Assembly: GCA_963281255.1 (NCBI GenBank)
Contig: OY725497.1
Coordinates: 1,860,001 to 1,924,000 of the forward strand
From: Aphrocallistes beatrix
Taxonomy: Eukaryota > Porifera > Hexactinellida > Sceptrulophora > Aphrocallistidae
Reading direction: 5' to 3'
Length of the DNA stretch: 64,000 nucleotides
Within the stretch, counting starts at the first letter, position 1. Every line of letters begins with the position of its first letter. The translations under genes were made by a program, and so were the position numbers. Below are positions 12,252-23,118 of this stretch, piece by piece. The notes beneath the pieces were generated by a model. It saw nothing but the letters and a program-made list of their open reading frames with translations. It ran no database searches and was not told the origin of the DNA.

Positions 12252-13130
12252 CAATGTTTTTTATTTTATTGTCAGGAAATGCTTCTCGTTTTCGGACGTG
12301 TATAATGATTTCCTATTGTTAAAGGTCCGTAATTCCGGTTAAAAATATTGTTTGGTTCTAAAACAATTGACCGGAATTCGGAATAGAGGGATGGCCGTTA
12401 TTGAGAGAGAGAGAGATTTGATTGAAGAAACTGCCAGGCACAGAGAGCAGATTTTTTGACATTCAATGAATTTATTATCATTATTTGCTTTGGGTATAAA
12501 GTCATATTTCCCGAGTTTGAAGATGCACCAATTAATTATAAGCACTCATCCCGTGGAAACTTGACAGAATGCAAAATCTGTAAGAGGAATCTAAAGTGTC
12601 ATGAAGGATCAAGGTTTGCATGTCAACCTTAAACCTTCCCCTAATATTTAATTTCTAAACAAGTGATGTTAATAAAACAAAAAACCCAATTCTAATTGAG
12701 AAAGAAAAGAAATTGAAATTATGTTTGGGTGATGAGAGCCATCTCCGTCGAGCATATTATTAACATTGCGAGAGTATTGAGCAACAAAATGTAGCTATTG
12801 AAGGTTGTTGACATCATATATGACTACCACAGAATAATTTAAGTCCTTTTCCTTTCAAAGGAATTATATTTGTTCTCTCATTTCAGGGTTGGCAGAAGCT
12901 AACTAAGAGTGGTTTAGCAAAAGTCATATTTGAAAAAGTGCTAAATGCCGCATCCGCTCCCGCTTGCTCAGGCTTGCATTTAGTTTTACCATGATTGATT
13001 TAACCAAATATTAGAAACAGATTTTTAGATTTATTGACCGTTAAAATATAATATGACAGATTTGTATTGTTTATCATACTGATTATAGTAATTAAAGGTG
13101 CTAGTATATAGTATATGTATAATTATTGAC
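12252..13130. other. Unassigned AT-rich region
   Basis: No convincing coding frame or element end. It includes a short GA repeat near 12400 and a fragment resembling the CTGCCAGGCACAGAGAGC part of the Helitron body near 12430. Confidence 0.3.
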
Positions 13131-13344
13131 GGGGGTAGCACAACAGGACCAACATTTGAACACTCCATAAGTTGGGATGTATGCTAGCCCCTCCGTTGGA
13201 GAGCGCTAGCCTCCCCATCGGGGAAAATTTAATAATCTGTCGGGGAAAGAATTTGGGGAAATTTTGAAAAGACTCTAATTTATCCCCCTGTCGAGGAATT
13301 CCTGGCGCGCCACCCCTGATTGTTGGCTAAGTCTTATTGCAAGA

Positions 13345-13750
13345 TAACATTGATATATAATTCGGAGCGCCTGCATTTGTCCGGATTTTAGTTGTTGGCA
13401 TTTATCCGACAGATTTTCCTATATTTACCATATTTCGGATGATTTCAAGTCATAACGACTAAAAACCAAGCAACTACAGACAGTACTAGCTAGTATATAT
13501 GCTACAGTTGGTGTGCAAAATCCCATGATTACATTGTTATGCTCCTAAAATCCCATGATATCACGCAACTGCCCCCTTTACACCTGGTTTCGAGCTCCAT
13601 TCCTCCTTTACAATTCGGCCTTTGGCCTCCTCATCCTATTTCCACACCAAAAGCACCCACTTCCTCAAAAATTCCGGATACGAAATTCCTCGGGACGAAA
13701 TTTCCTGGTCTTTCCAGTTTTCCAGGGACGAAACTTCGGTTTACCAGAGG
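13345..13750. repeat. Dispersed repeat, copy 1
   Basis: Shares segments such as CAAAATCCCATGATTACATT and CACCTGGTTTCGAGCTCC with 28556-28790 in the same orientation. The overlapping short frames here have no protein family I know and are probably repeat sequence only. Confidence 0.5.
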
Positions 13751-13754
13751 AAAA

Positions 13755-13923
13755 GTTCGTAATGAGTTGACATTTTGCTCTGAGCTCAGAACTTAGTGTA
13801 GCTATGGCCAAAAGACTCCCACATGCCATAAATCAGCTTTCTGCGCCCGGCTGTTTCTTCAATCAATTCGTTACATATATGTATATATATAAATATACAT
13901 TAATTGAGTTTTAATACTAAGGA
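13755..13923 (-). mobile_element. Helitron remnant (family 1), 5' end
   Basis: The last 169 bp (minus-strand 5' end) of the family 1 Helitron: CTCAGAACTTAG, TTTCTTCAATCAATTCGTTA, a TA-rich spacer and the terminal GAGTTTTAATACTAAGGA before T. The 3' half is absent. Confidence 0.6.
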
Positions 13924-14279
13924 TAATATTTATTCTCCAATAAAATCTTTTGAGTTTTGGGTAGCTTTTCCGCTATTTTATTTCAGACAATCTAAATGTA
14001 ATCGAGTATTTTAATTTATCTAGAAATTTTAAAAATAACTTTTTAGCAACTGCTGGTTTTTACAATGCAGTAGACTCCGTTGAATTGGGATACGTTTGTT
14101 TCAGGCGCTTTGTCTCAAGCGAGTGTCCCGATTAAGCTACATCTACAATAACTTTTCTTTGAATTGTTTTAACAAATGTAACCTATATTTTTCAAATTGA
14201 TTCTAGGTATTAATTCATGCATAGTTCATGCATTTAATTCCGAGTTATAAATGAGTTTTAAAATTAATTAATTAATTTA

Positions 14280-14862
14280 GCGTGTACAGAGGAAGAATGG
14301 TGATGAAGAATACAGGTATTGTCCAGCTAGAGATGAATTACTTGATATTCTTCAACTATATCATGATATTGATCATTCAGGGATTAACACAACAATCTCG
14401 ACCATACAGAAAAATACTTCTGGATTAGTTTAAACAAAGACGTCACAGACTATGTGAATATACTGGCACTGATAGATAATTATTTATTATTTTAATAAGG
14501 AGTAATCAATAATTTGTATTTTTCAGGTACGGAGTTATAACACTTGCCAAATGACCGCAGCACTGCCACCTCAACAACAGCGATTACTTCAGCCAATTCC
14601 ACCTCCTGATGAGCCTTGGTCTCACATAGGCATCGATCTTATTTGTGATATGCCTAAAAATTCACTTGGTTTTAGAAATATTCTAGTAGTTGTATGCTAC
14701 TTGACTAAATTTATCGTGACTCGTCTACTCAAGACCCAAACAACGAAGGAAGTTTTGTCCCAGCTTCAAGACATTTACCTCACTTTTGGTGTTCCTCGAG
14801 TAATACAACACGTTCAGGGTAGAGAATTTACAAAACAGGCATGTTTGCGCATATTTTTATGA
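14280..14862 (+). mobile_element. Fossil integrase segment (Ty3/Gypsy-like or Ginger/GIN-type)
   Basis: Contains a zinc-binding H2C2-type region followed by a retroviral-type integrase core: PWSHIGIDLICDMP, ILVVVCYLTKF, FGVPRVI. Such integrases occur in Ty3/Gypsy retrotransposons and in the Ginger and GIN elements derived from them, and I cannot decide between these. It is an old, broken copy with several interruptions. A hAT-like MITE has inserted at its right-hand edge. Confidence 0.6.
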
Positions 14863-14868
14863 CATGAT

Positions 14869-15461
14869 TAGGGTTTTTAATCCCGGGATCCCGGGATCCC
14901 GGCTTGTTTTAGCCCGGGATTGAATCCCGGGATTCATTTTTCAATCCCGGGACTGATGATTAATGCAGTTTATACGTAGATCACACATTTGTTGTAATGT
15001 CTATTGGTTTGTAAATACAGGGTTTCCCATAATTGGATGAAAAAGTGATTCAATATATATAACACACTTTGATTAATATACTATACAAAGTTGTGATACT
15101 AATAATATGGTCAAATTGAACTTGCAAGGACCTTTCTGATGTATTATAAAAGTGTTTGTATGTGACTCTTACACTTCAAATTTACAATATCTATATGATG
15201 GCTGAGAAAATCGTTTGCAAAATTTTGTAGGTGCACCCATTTGGAAATATTTCAAGCGTTCTCTATGTGGGAAATTAGCTCAGTGAATTCATGTAGTAAA
15301 CAATTTCCGTAATTAAAAAATAGTCTCGTTATATGCACGTTATATATACAAATACTAGCATACCAATTCTTGAAAATTACTAATCCCGGGATCCCGGGAT
15401 TCAGAATTTGTCAATCCCGAAATCCCGGGATTGGAATTTTAGACCGGGATTAAAAACCCTA
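14869..15461. mobile_element. hAT-type MITE rich in CCCGGGAT repeats
   Basis: TIR TAGGGTTTTTAATCCCGGGA at the left and its inverse at the right, ending AAAAACCCTA. A perfect 8 bp duplication, GACATGAT, flanks it (14861-14868, 15462-15469). The ends carry several AATCCCGGGATT units, each self-complementary. No protein frame. Confidence 0.8.
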
Positions 15462-15469
15462 GACATGAT

Positions 15470-16109
15470 TGATGTCCTTGTTATTTTACACAAGTAATTC
15501 ATACCTCATACAATGATTACCCGATTGTTACCTCGGATGTTGCGTCAAAAAGCAAATTATTATTGCAACTTTCGTGATTACTTGTGATTCTCATCACTTT
15601 TTTGAGATATCTGCTGTCATTAATGTTTACAAGAACAGTTTCAGGCTTACTAGTCACAACTATTTCGTCATTTTACAAAGATCAAAAGATTCTTCTTTCA
15701 CACAATTCGCCACTTGTAGAATCTTGCCTAAAATAATATGTTGATTTAATTGCAAACCATTTGTAGAGAACATTTCGCTATTTCCAAATTCAAGAACTGT
15801 GCTCCGAAAGTTTTGGCGAAGTGTGGTTGTTGTGTGACTGTAACCTACCAAATTTTCAAACTCCTGAGCTCGCTTAATTTACATAACATAATTATGAGAT
15901 TTAGTTTGTTTTGTATCTCTTGATTATTTGAATATTCTTTAGCTCAGTTAGATTCGTTCCAATTTTCAAACGTAGTTGAATTAAGACGGAGCAGCAATCC
16001 CAGAAAAAATATTTGATTCAAAAGTGAAGCTTAACAAGTCAGTATATTATTTATTCCAATCTACTTGTATATGACATGTTCTGTCATTAAATTCATACTT
16101 ATACTTCAT
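15470..16109. other. Unassigned spacer inside the fossil tract
   Basis: Lies between the CCCGGGAT MITE and the TTAA element. I see no recognisable frame. It may be the eroded middle of the integrase-bearing fossil. Confidence 0.3.
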
Positions 16110-16921
16110 TTAAGGATACCGCCCTCGAAAAACCATATGATTTGGCTTACAGCATACGATGAAAGTAGAGCTATAAGAGATGTTAAACATGGGGAGGTAT
16201 CTCCATCAAGAAATACTGGCAAATTCCAAACCGTTTTTGATTCTCATTTAAGTTTTTGAGATACTGTGTCTCAAAGTTTGTTTTTTTCGTTTTTCGCTAG
16301 CACATCTGATTGGTAGAAATTCGGGCACACAAGGAATTGTTTAGGACATACTCGTACCAAGGAATCAAATGCTTTCAAAATCGAATCATAGATAGTCTAC
16401 CATATTAGCAACTTCATAGGACCAGAAGAACGTTAAAATGACAAAAATTGTAAATTTTATCGGTGTCCGAAAAAAACCGGGCAAAATGTCTGTTTTTTTG
16501 GAAATCAGGAATAAAATCCCCAAGTTAGAAGATGTCGAAAAAATGGTGGTCCTACGTTCATCGCCAAATAATAAGGAACAACTCTTGAAATTTTCAAACC
16601 TCTATCTCAAACCAATTTTGAGTTCAAAATTCTGAAGGGGTCAATTTTGAAATATTAAAGTCCCGAGATATAGAGATTTTAAGTTTAGATGTTAAGAAGA
16701 TTGTAGAATGAGTTATTAATAATGAAAAAAAGCATTCACAGACATTTATTCTCATTTATACTGCTGATTTAGGTATATTTGAACCAAATATTTACAAAAT
16801 ATAGCAAGAGTACACTGAAAATCGACAAATTTCCTTGAGGCCCCTAACCCCAAATGTTTGGGATAATTGTGAATCCTTACTATTAAAACTCGATTAATAT
16901 CTCTATAGTATATATATGTTA

Positions 16922-17706
16922 CAGGGTATCTGTAAAATCAGGGTAATTGTAATTACCCTGATTTTTTTAGGGTAATTGTAATTACCCTGGTTCAATCAGG
17001 GTAATTATAATTACCCTGACTTTTTTCAGGGTTATTGTAATTACTTTGTTTTTTTTAGGTTAATTATAGTGTCCACTCATTGTATAATGGATCATTTGTA
17101 TAGGCGCAACTTGGGCCATTTTCACATGTCCATCCAGATTTGCTCAGCCTGTAATACACAAGTACGGGAAACACAATTTAGCTCACCTAAGAGCAATTGT
17201 CCTATTAATAGGATTCCTCAATTGACAGTTGCATTGTAACAGGTAACATTGCCCACCCTGAATTTCCCCCCCTGAATTCGCCCCCTTCCATACTATAAGT
17301 TAACAATTATACCACCTAAGTACCATATTAGGAAGTGGAGTTTTCTAAATGTAATTGTGTAACTTATAAAACTCAACTGGTACATTAATGGGTGTGTTAT
17401 ATGTACTATGTACTATGTATTTTCTGAAATTCTACAAGTTTCAAATAGGCTGTTAGATGTTCTCATCTAGAAAATTATAATTGAATTTTAACCGGGGAAT
17501 GGGGGATAAACCAGTTTTATCCCGTCCCATGCCCCCCACTTATGGAGGTTATACTGTAATTACAATTACCCTGAAAAAGTCAGGGTGATTACAATTACAA
17601 TGATTGAACCAGGGTAATTACAATTACCCTGATTGAACCAGGGTAATTACAATTACCCTAAAAAAATCAGGGTAATTACAATTACCCTGATTTTACAGAT
17701 ACCCTG
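16922..17706. mobile_element. Foldback element built of palindromic TTACCCTG units
   Basis: Left end CAGGGTATCTGTAAAATCAG and right end its inverse, with TA on both sides. Each end carries several copies of AGGGTAATTGTAATTACCCT, itself nearly palindromic, separated by short spacers. The unique middle (about 17060-17540) has no coding frame. The TA target suggests a Tc1/mariner-type mechanism, but no transposase is present. Confidence 0.75.
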
Positions 17707-18333
17707 TAACATATATATATATACAAGCGCGCTTCGCTTGCTTGCGCTGCGCGCCAGGCGGACACTATGTGTCCGCCGGAGGCTCCCTTCGGTCGCCTGG
17801 AGGTGACATTGGTTAATTATAAGGAAGATATCATCTCTAAATATGTCCATCTTAGATTTAAAATCGATATCACTCGAAAAAAGACCAAAATTATCAATTT
17901 TTAAAATTTTGATGCGTAATGATGATGTCATAACAGAGTGATGAGTCATCATTTTGTGAGACGTGTTAGTATACAGATTCTATTAAAATTTCAGCCTTCT
18001 ATCTCCTATAATGGCTGAGTTATGTCCGAATAACTGTGTTGCTTAACTTTTAAAATGTGACGATGACGTCATAATTCCATGATGAGTAGACATTTTTGTC
18101 TGAACTCAGAACTTAGTAGAGCTATAGCCAAAAAACTCCCATATGCCAAAAATCAGCTTTCTACGCCTGGCAGTTTCTTCAATCAATTAGTTACAGATAT
18201 ATATATATATATATATATAAATATATACACACACATTAACCATCGCTTGCCACAGGAATGTGTTGCGTCATTTCCGGTTTAAGCGATTTTCAATGGGGAA
18301 GCCTTATGAATTTGGGTTATCCTTACTATTAAA

Positions 18334-19789
18334 TCTGGAAATAGCACCTCAGAAAGTGAAATTTCGTGGCGGAGACTGTAGTAATAAGGAGGATTCCCTT
18401 TCTAATCAAGCCAACAAACAGCCCCTCATCCGTCTCATTTCTGAACGTATGAGAGAAATGTTGCTGCAATACACTCCTAACAACAATGCAAATAAGATAT
18501 ACGTACTTCCGCTCAGATAAAGGGAAACCAACTGTAGTGTATGACATCAAGGTGGTAAAGCAGGTGCCTGCTTTTTCTGCATGCATTCACCGGGTGTGAC
18601 ACCACTTCCAGCATTTTCGTGCTCGGAAAGAAGTCTGCTCTGTACAAGTTCAAAGAGGATTCCATCTTAAAAATCTATGCTTGGGTGTTTTCTACACCAA
18701 ACCAAGACCCAGTTGTGATAGAAAGCACTGGTTATAAAGTCATGATCGCGTTGTTCAATGCAAAACCTGGGGACAGTCTTCGCGACTTGAGATACACTAT
18801 CCTCTGCAAGAAAGTAAGTGCAGCCAAAAGCTTCGCTACACCCGAAAGACTGTCACCTACAGCCTCTTTACACTCTCTGAGGTGCTATTTCCAGGGGATG
18901 ATGTGGATGAGCACGGCTGATGGTATGGAGGTCACCGAATGGGGATGGAACTGCCAAGATAACAGCCTAATCCCAGTCATGTTGGAAAGTAACCCTGCAC
19001 CCGAAGCACTCATGAAAATGATCCACTGGAACTGTTCCACAGGCTATAATAGTCTCAGATATAACCACAGAAAACAAGTACTCAACTGTTCTCAAGCATG
19101 CGGACGATGCCAAGATAACAACATTGGCTATATGAAAGAAGGAATTGCATCGGATGATGAAACCGAAGGAGAAATTGAAATGTGAGCATATCAATCCATC
19201 TATTTATCCATCTATGCCACCTAAATTTTCCATTCTTATGTTTCATAGGAATTAAAGGGACAAAATAAAAATTTATGCGTATATTTACTATTAAAAATAT
19301 ATGAATACCACCAGTCGCAAACCATAATATTTTAAACTAACGTTTAGACTATTTATATTAAGAAATTCGTCCTCAGCAAGCATAGCCGAGGAAAACAAGG
19401 GGTCACTCGATATGGTTCACACCAAATTTGGAGATCGGAATTTTTACATTCCAGGCTTTTGCTAGGGAGGGCCCAAAATTATTTGCTCAAAATATAGTCA
19501 ATATATATATATCAAATTGCCGGAAATTTGATCCTGAGCACGAATATGACAATAAAAACTGATTTGCAATCATTTGAAAGGTTAAACTCAGTTTTCAAAA
19601 CCGGCGATTTCTATAGTCCGGGGTCAACGACGGGGTCGTGGCAAATCACTTTCCGATATTACGATTTCGGTAAACTTTTAGTATGTTACTCCTAAGATAT
19701 GATACAACGGAAAAATGCAATAAAACAATTTCTTGCAATTTTTTTGGGGTTGGGACTATTTGCATCCTATTTTGTTTGACCTGACTAAA
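18334..19789 (+). mobile_element. Inserted or captured segment carrying a coding fragment
   Basis: Lies between the two halves of a Helitron 5' terminal motif. A TAAA at 18330-18333 is repeated at 19786-19789, consistent with a short target duplication, though in such AT-rich sequence this is weak. The left half carries a broken protein gene. The right half (about 19440-19570) resembles the palindromic arm of the foldback elements at 1-3.3 kb (CAATATATATATATCAAATTG, CGGAAATTTG). Confidence 0.5.
18505..19185 (+). pseudogene. Fragment of a widespread animal repeat protein of unknown function
   Basis: Contains HAFTGCDTTS then LGKKSALYKF, then RLSPTASLHSLRCYFQ, then TEWGWNCQDNSLIPVM, PAPEALMKMI and a Cys-rich tail (NCSQACGRCQDN). 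This order is that of a protein found in many copies in arthropods and cnidarians, whose function I do not know. It is clearly partial: the N-terminal part is missing and the frame changes near 18555. The final 188 codons (18619-19185) remain open. Confidence 0.55.
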
Positions 19790-21891
19790 ACTCGATTAAT
19801 TTATATTTATTTCTATATTTATTTATATATATATATATAACTCTGTAACGAATTGATTGAAGAAACTGGCGGGCACAGAAAGCTAATTTTTGGCATGTGG
19901 GAATCTTTTGGCTATGGCTCCAGTAAGTTCTGAGCTCAGACGAAAATGTCGACTCATCATGGAATTATGACGTCATTGTCACATTCTTAAAAGTTAAGCA
20001 ACACAGTTATTCGGGCATAACTCAGCTATTATATGAGATAGAAGGAAATTTTGATAGAATCTGTATACTAACACGTCTCACATATGATGCAACTATCATC
20101 AAAAAATGATGACTCATCACTTTGCTATGACGTCATGATTACTCATCAAAATTTTAAATTGACAAATTTGGTGTTTTTTCGAGTGATATCGATTTTAAAA
20201 CTAAGATGGACATATTTAGGGATGATATCTCCCTTATAATTAACCAATGTCACCTCCAGGCGACCGAAGGGAGGCTCCGGCGGACACGAAGTGTCTGCCA
20301 GCCGCGAAGCGCGATTGTTTACTATAAATAGGAAATACCCCAAGCCATCCGGGGGTTGATCGAGTTTTAATAGTAAGGATGTATATCTATATCTGTAACG
20401 GATTGATTGAAGAAATTGCCCTGCGCAGAGAGCTGATTTTTGGCATGTGGGAGTATTTTGACTATGGCTCCAGTAAGTTCTGAACTCAGAGCAAAATGTG
20501 GACTCATCATGGAATTATGACGTCATTGTCACAATTTTAAAAGTTAAGCAACACAGTTATTCGAGCATAACTTAGCCATTATAGGAGATATATTGTTGAA
20601 ATTTTAATGGAATATGTATACTAACATGCGTCACATATGATGCAACTATCGTCAAAAAATGATTACTCCTCACTTTGTTATGACGTCATCATTACGCATC
20701 AAAAATTTTTAAATTGACAAATTTGGTGATTTTTCGAGCGATATCGATTATAACAGTAGGACAGACATATTTAGAGATGCTATCTCCCTTATATTAACCA
20801 ATGTGATCCCAGGCGACCGAAGGGAACCTCCGGCGGACACAAAGTGTCTGCCAGCCGCGCAGCGCAAGCAAGCGAAGCGCGCTAGTAATAATTTATATTC
20901 CTAGCACTACGAAGTATAATCAATCAGTTTAGAATGGTTAAAGAGCTTCCGAAAAGTATATTAGGAAGTTAGAGCAAAAGTCTATGACTTTTAGTTTCCA
21001 AGTTAGGATTTTTGAAAAATGCAACGTCATCATATGACAAAAATCTAAAACTTAAAATTCCATAGGGTTTAGTGCAATTATTATCAATGAATCATATATG
21101 TACACTCATAAAAAGTATATTAGGCAGTGAGAACTAAGAATTTGGACTTATATTTACATCTTTTTGGACCATAAATGGGGGGTTCTACCAAATCTGCGAG
21201 GTCCAAGGCCAGAACTTTCGAAATAATTATCAAAAGTTCTTCAATTTTTATGTACACATTATTAACGACAATTGTATTCATTATTTAGCATAATAGCCAC
21301 ATTTGGACACATATTTAATGATTAGATTCGGCATTTACTAATATATTCAAAGTTCTCCATATAATTTGTATCACAATTAAATCAATGATAAGTCGAGAAT
21401 TATTTATTTTTTGACAAAGGAATGTTCGAGGAACCTATGTATTTTCGGACCTTAACATTGCTAAAACAATGTTAAGGTCCATATCATTAAAAAAATATCA
21501 AATAAGTTAAAAACTAATTGGTCAATGCTTCAAAAACCTCCAATAATTTTTCAATTTTTATTAACACTAAACTTTAGGGGGTTAACTCACAAAAATCAAA
21601 ATAAATACCGTCCAAATAGTGCTATCAGATGTTAGACCGATCAGTAATACAATGAAATTAGTAGCAAAAAATTTTAATGTTTTTTTCACGCCAGGCAAGG
21701 TTTTTCGAGGGCGGTATCCTGAAAAATGTAATTTGGTTTGCGTCGACCTATCAGCTTGCAATAGTGGTCAACTCTGTGTAAATTCAGAATATAAATTTTA
21801 AACGAATTAATTTATTTAATAAAAAATAGTTTAATTCATCGAAAATAAAATAAAGATATATATAATTCTTTCACTTGTGGTTCCTCGGTAG

Positions 21892-22206
21892 ATGTTCAGG
21901 TTAAAATTCATTAGAAATATTCTGATACACTTCAATATTTTAAACTCTCTTACCTTTGATCTATTTAGATCTGATATAAAAGATGGAGATATATTTCTCA
22001 TGCAAAACGTCAAAAAATCGAAGCGAATGCCGGGGACAAAGACACAAAGCAAATTAATCGGTCCATTCATTGCTCAAGATATTACTGTTAGTCAGCTATC
22101 ACATCGGACAATAACCAAAAAAAGAAAAAAATCCCCCTTCATCTTTCTAAAAAATATCACTCGAAGAAGGTATTCTATCCTCATTTCTATTTATGTATGT
22201 AAATAA
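21892..22206 (+). mobile_element. Fossil integrase C-terminal-like segment
   Basis: Encodes a basic stretch with DIKDGDIFLMQNVKK, KLIGPF and Lys/Arg-rich sequence. It resembles the small domain after the integrase core in Ty3/Gypsy-derived and Ginger/GIN elements. It has the same orientation as the integrase segment at 14280-14862 and lies just beyond the TTAA element that splits the tract. Broken and old. Confidence 0.45.
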
Positions 22207-22245
22207 TGAAAAGTTGGATAAACTTATTTTGTTTATCCTTATTAT

Positions 22246-22767
22246 TAAAACTCGATTAATGTATATATATATATATCTGTAACGAATTAATTGAAGAAAC
22301 TGCCGGGCTCAGAAAGCTGATTTTTGGTATGTGGGAGTCTTTTGACATTGGCTCCACTACGTTCTGAGCTCAGAGCAAAATGTCGACGCATCATGGAATT
22401 ATGACGTCATTGTCACATTTTTAAAGTTAAGCAATACAGTTATTCGAGGATAACTCAGCCATTATAAGAGATAGAAGGCTGAAATTTTAATAGAATATGT
22501 TACTAATATACCTCACATATGATGGAACTATCATCAAAAATGATGACTCATCACTTTGTTATGACGTCATCATTACTCATCAAAAATTTTAAAATTAACA
22601 AATTTGGTGATTTTTAGAGTGATATCGATTTTAACACTAAGACAAATATATTTAGAGATGTTATCTCCCTTATAATTAACCAATGTGATCCCAGGCGACC
22701 GAAGGGAGCCTCCGGCGGACACAAAGTATCCGCCAGCCCCGCAGCGCAAGCAAGCGAAGCGCGCTTG
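22246..22767 (+). mobile_element. Helitron (family 1), compact full copy, 522 bp
   Basis: The cleanest single copy. TCCTTATTATTAAAACTCGA after A; a TA spacer; CTGTAACGAATTAATTGAAG; the body; a GGCGGACAC...GTATCCGCC hairpin; and CAAGCGAAGCGCGCTTG before T. It carries two perfect TGACGTCA sites (22402-22409, 22562-22569) and TGACTCA at 22543-22549. No protein frame. Confidence 0.75.
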
Positions 22768-23118
22768 TTTTATAGAATACGACAGGAACATCAATTCGAA
22801 TATCAAAACTGCCATTTCATGAAATTAATCTAACAGGTAATCAATACTATAGGCATGCTTCGTTCGATTGTGCTGTGCGGCTGCGGACTCAAAGTGTCCG
22901 CAGGAGTCACCGTTTAAACGCCTCATTTCTCACAAGCTAACAATGACTTCAAACTGATTTGTTTGGTTGAAAATTAAATTGTATAAACGAATAACAATTA
23001 TGATTATGGATTACTATAATATACATGGGAATGCATGTTTTTGTTCACCAATACACGAAGTTTTGAATAGACTGCTAAATGATTGTAATGGATTAGTATT
23101 TAGAATGTTTAATCTGAT

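Larger units (their letters stand above)
18320..20317 (+). mobile_element. Helitron (family 1), innermost, split near its 5' end
   Basis: Begins TCCTTACTATTAAA at 18320. The rest of the 5' motif, ACTCGATTAAT, resumes only at 19790, so about 1.46 kb sits inside the terminal motif. The body then runs as usual to a degraded 3' end, GCGAAGCGCGATTG, at 20317. Confidence 0.65.
17724..20379 (-). mobile_element. Helitron (family 1), inverted, nested
   Basis: Minus-strand 5' end at 20379 (GAGTTTTAATAGTAAGGA then T). Minus-strand 3' end at 17724 (CAAGCGCGCTTCGCTTG read on the plus strand). It lies in the TA-rich spacer of the outer Helitron and holds a further plus-strand Helitron at 18320-20317. Non-autonomous. 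Confidence 0.65.
16874..20885 (+). mobile_element. Helitron (family 1), outermost of the nest
   Basis: 5' terminus TCCTTACTATTAAAACTCGA after an A. 3' terminus GCGAAGCGCGCTAG before a T. Both borders follow from comparison with the empty copy of the host repeat at about 26300-26350. TC...CTAG between A and T is the canonical Helitron arrangement. Its own sequence is about 0.6 kb. The rest is a foldback element and a second Helitron that inserted later. No Rep/helicase frame, so non-autonomous. Confidence 0.75.
16114..21719 (+). mobile_element. TTAA-target element (GGATACCGCC family) split by a Helitron nest
   Basis: Left end GGATACCGCCCTCGAAAAA after TTAA at 16110-16113. Right end TTTTTCGAGGGCGGTATCC at 21719, followed by TGAA (a degraded TTAA). 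Without the 4.0 kb Helitron nest at 16874-20885 the element would be about 1.6 kb. It matches the uninterrupted copy at 25563-27491 on both sides of the nest. It is non-coding. Confidence 0.75.

Noticed and set aside
13130-13325. Possible hAT-like MITE with GGGGG and CCACCCCTGA ends
   Set aside because: The ends match only weakly as inverse repeats and I found no target duplication.
13539-13796. Two overlapping Pro/Phe-rich frames
   Set aside because: They lie in a dispersed repeat also present at 28556-28790 without open frames, so coding is unlikely.
14085-14145. Possible pogo/Tigger terminus (CAGTAGACTCCGTTGAATTG)
   Set aside because: Only one end is visible and no inverse partner lies nearby. 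At most a remnant.
17653-20343. Short frames in Helitron bodies that look alike between copies
   Set aside because: They follow the GC-rich 3' hairpin of the repeat and change frame between copies, so they are not proteins.
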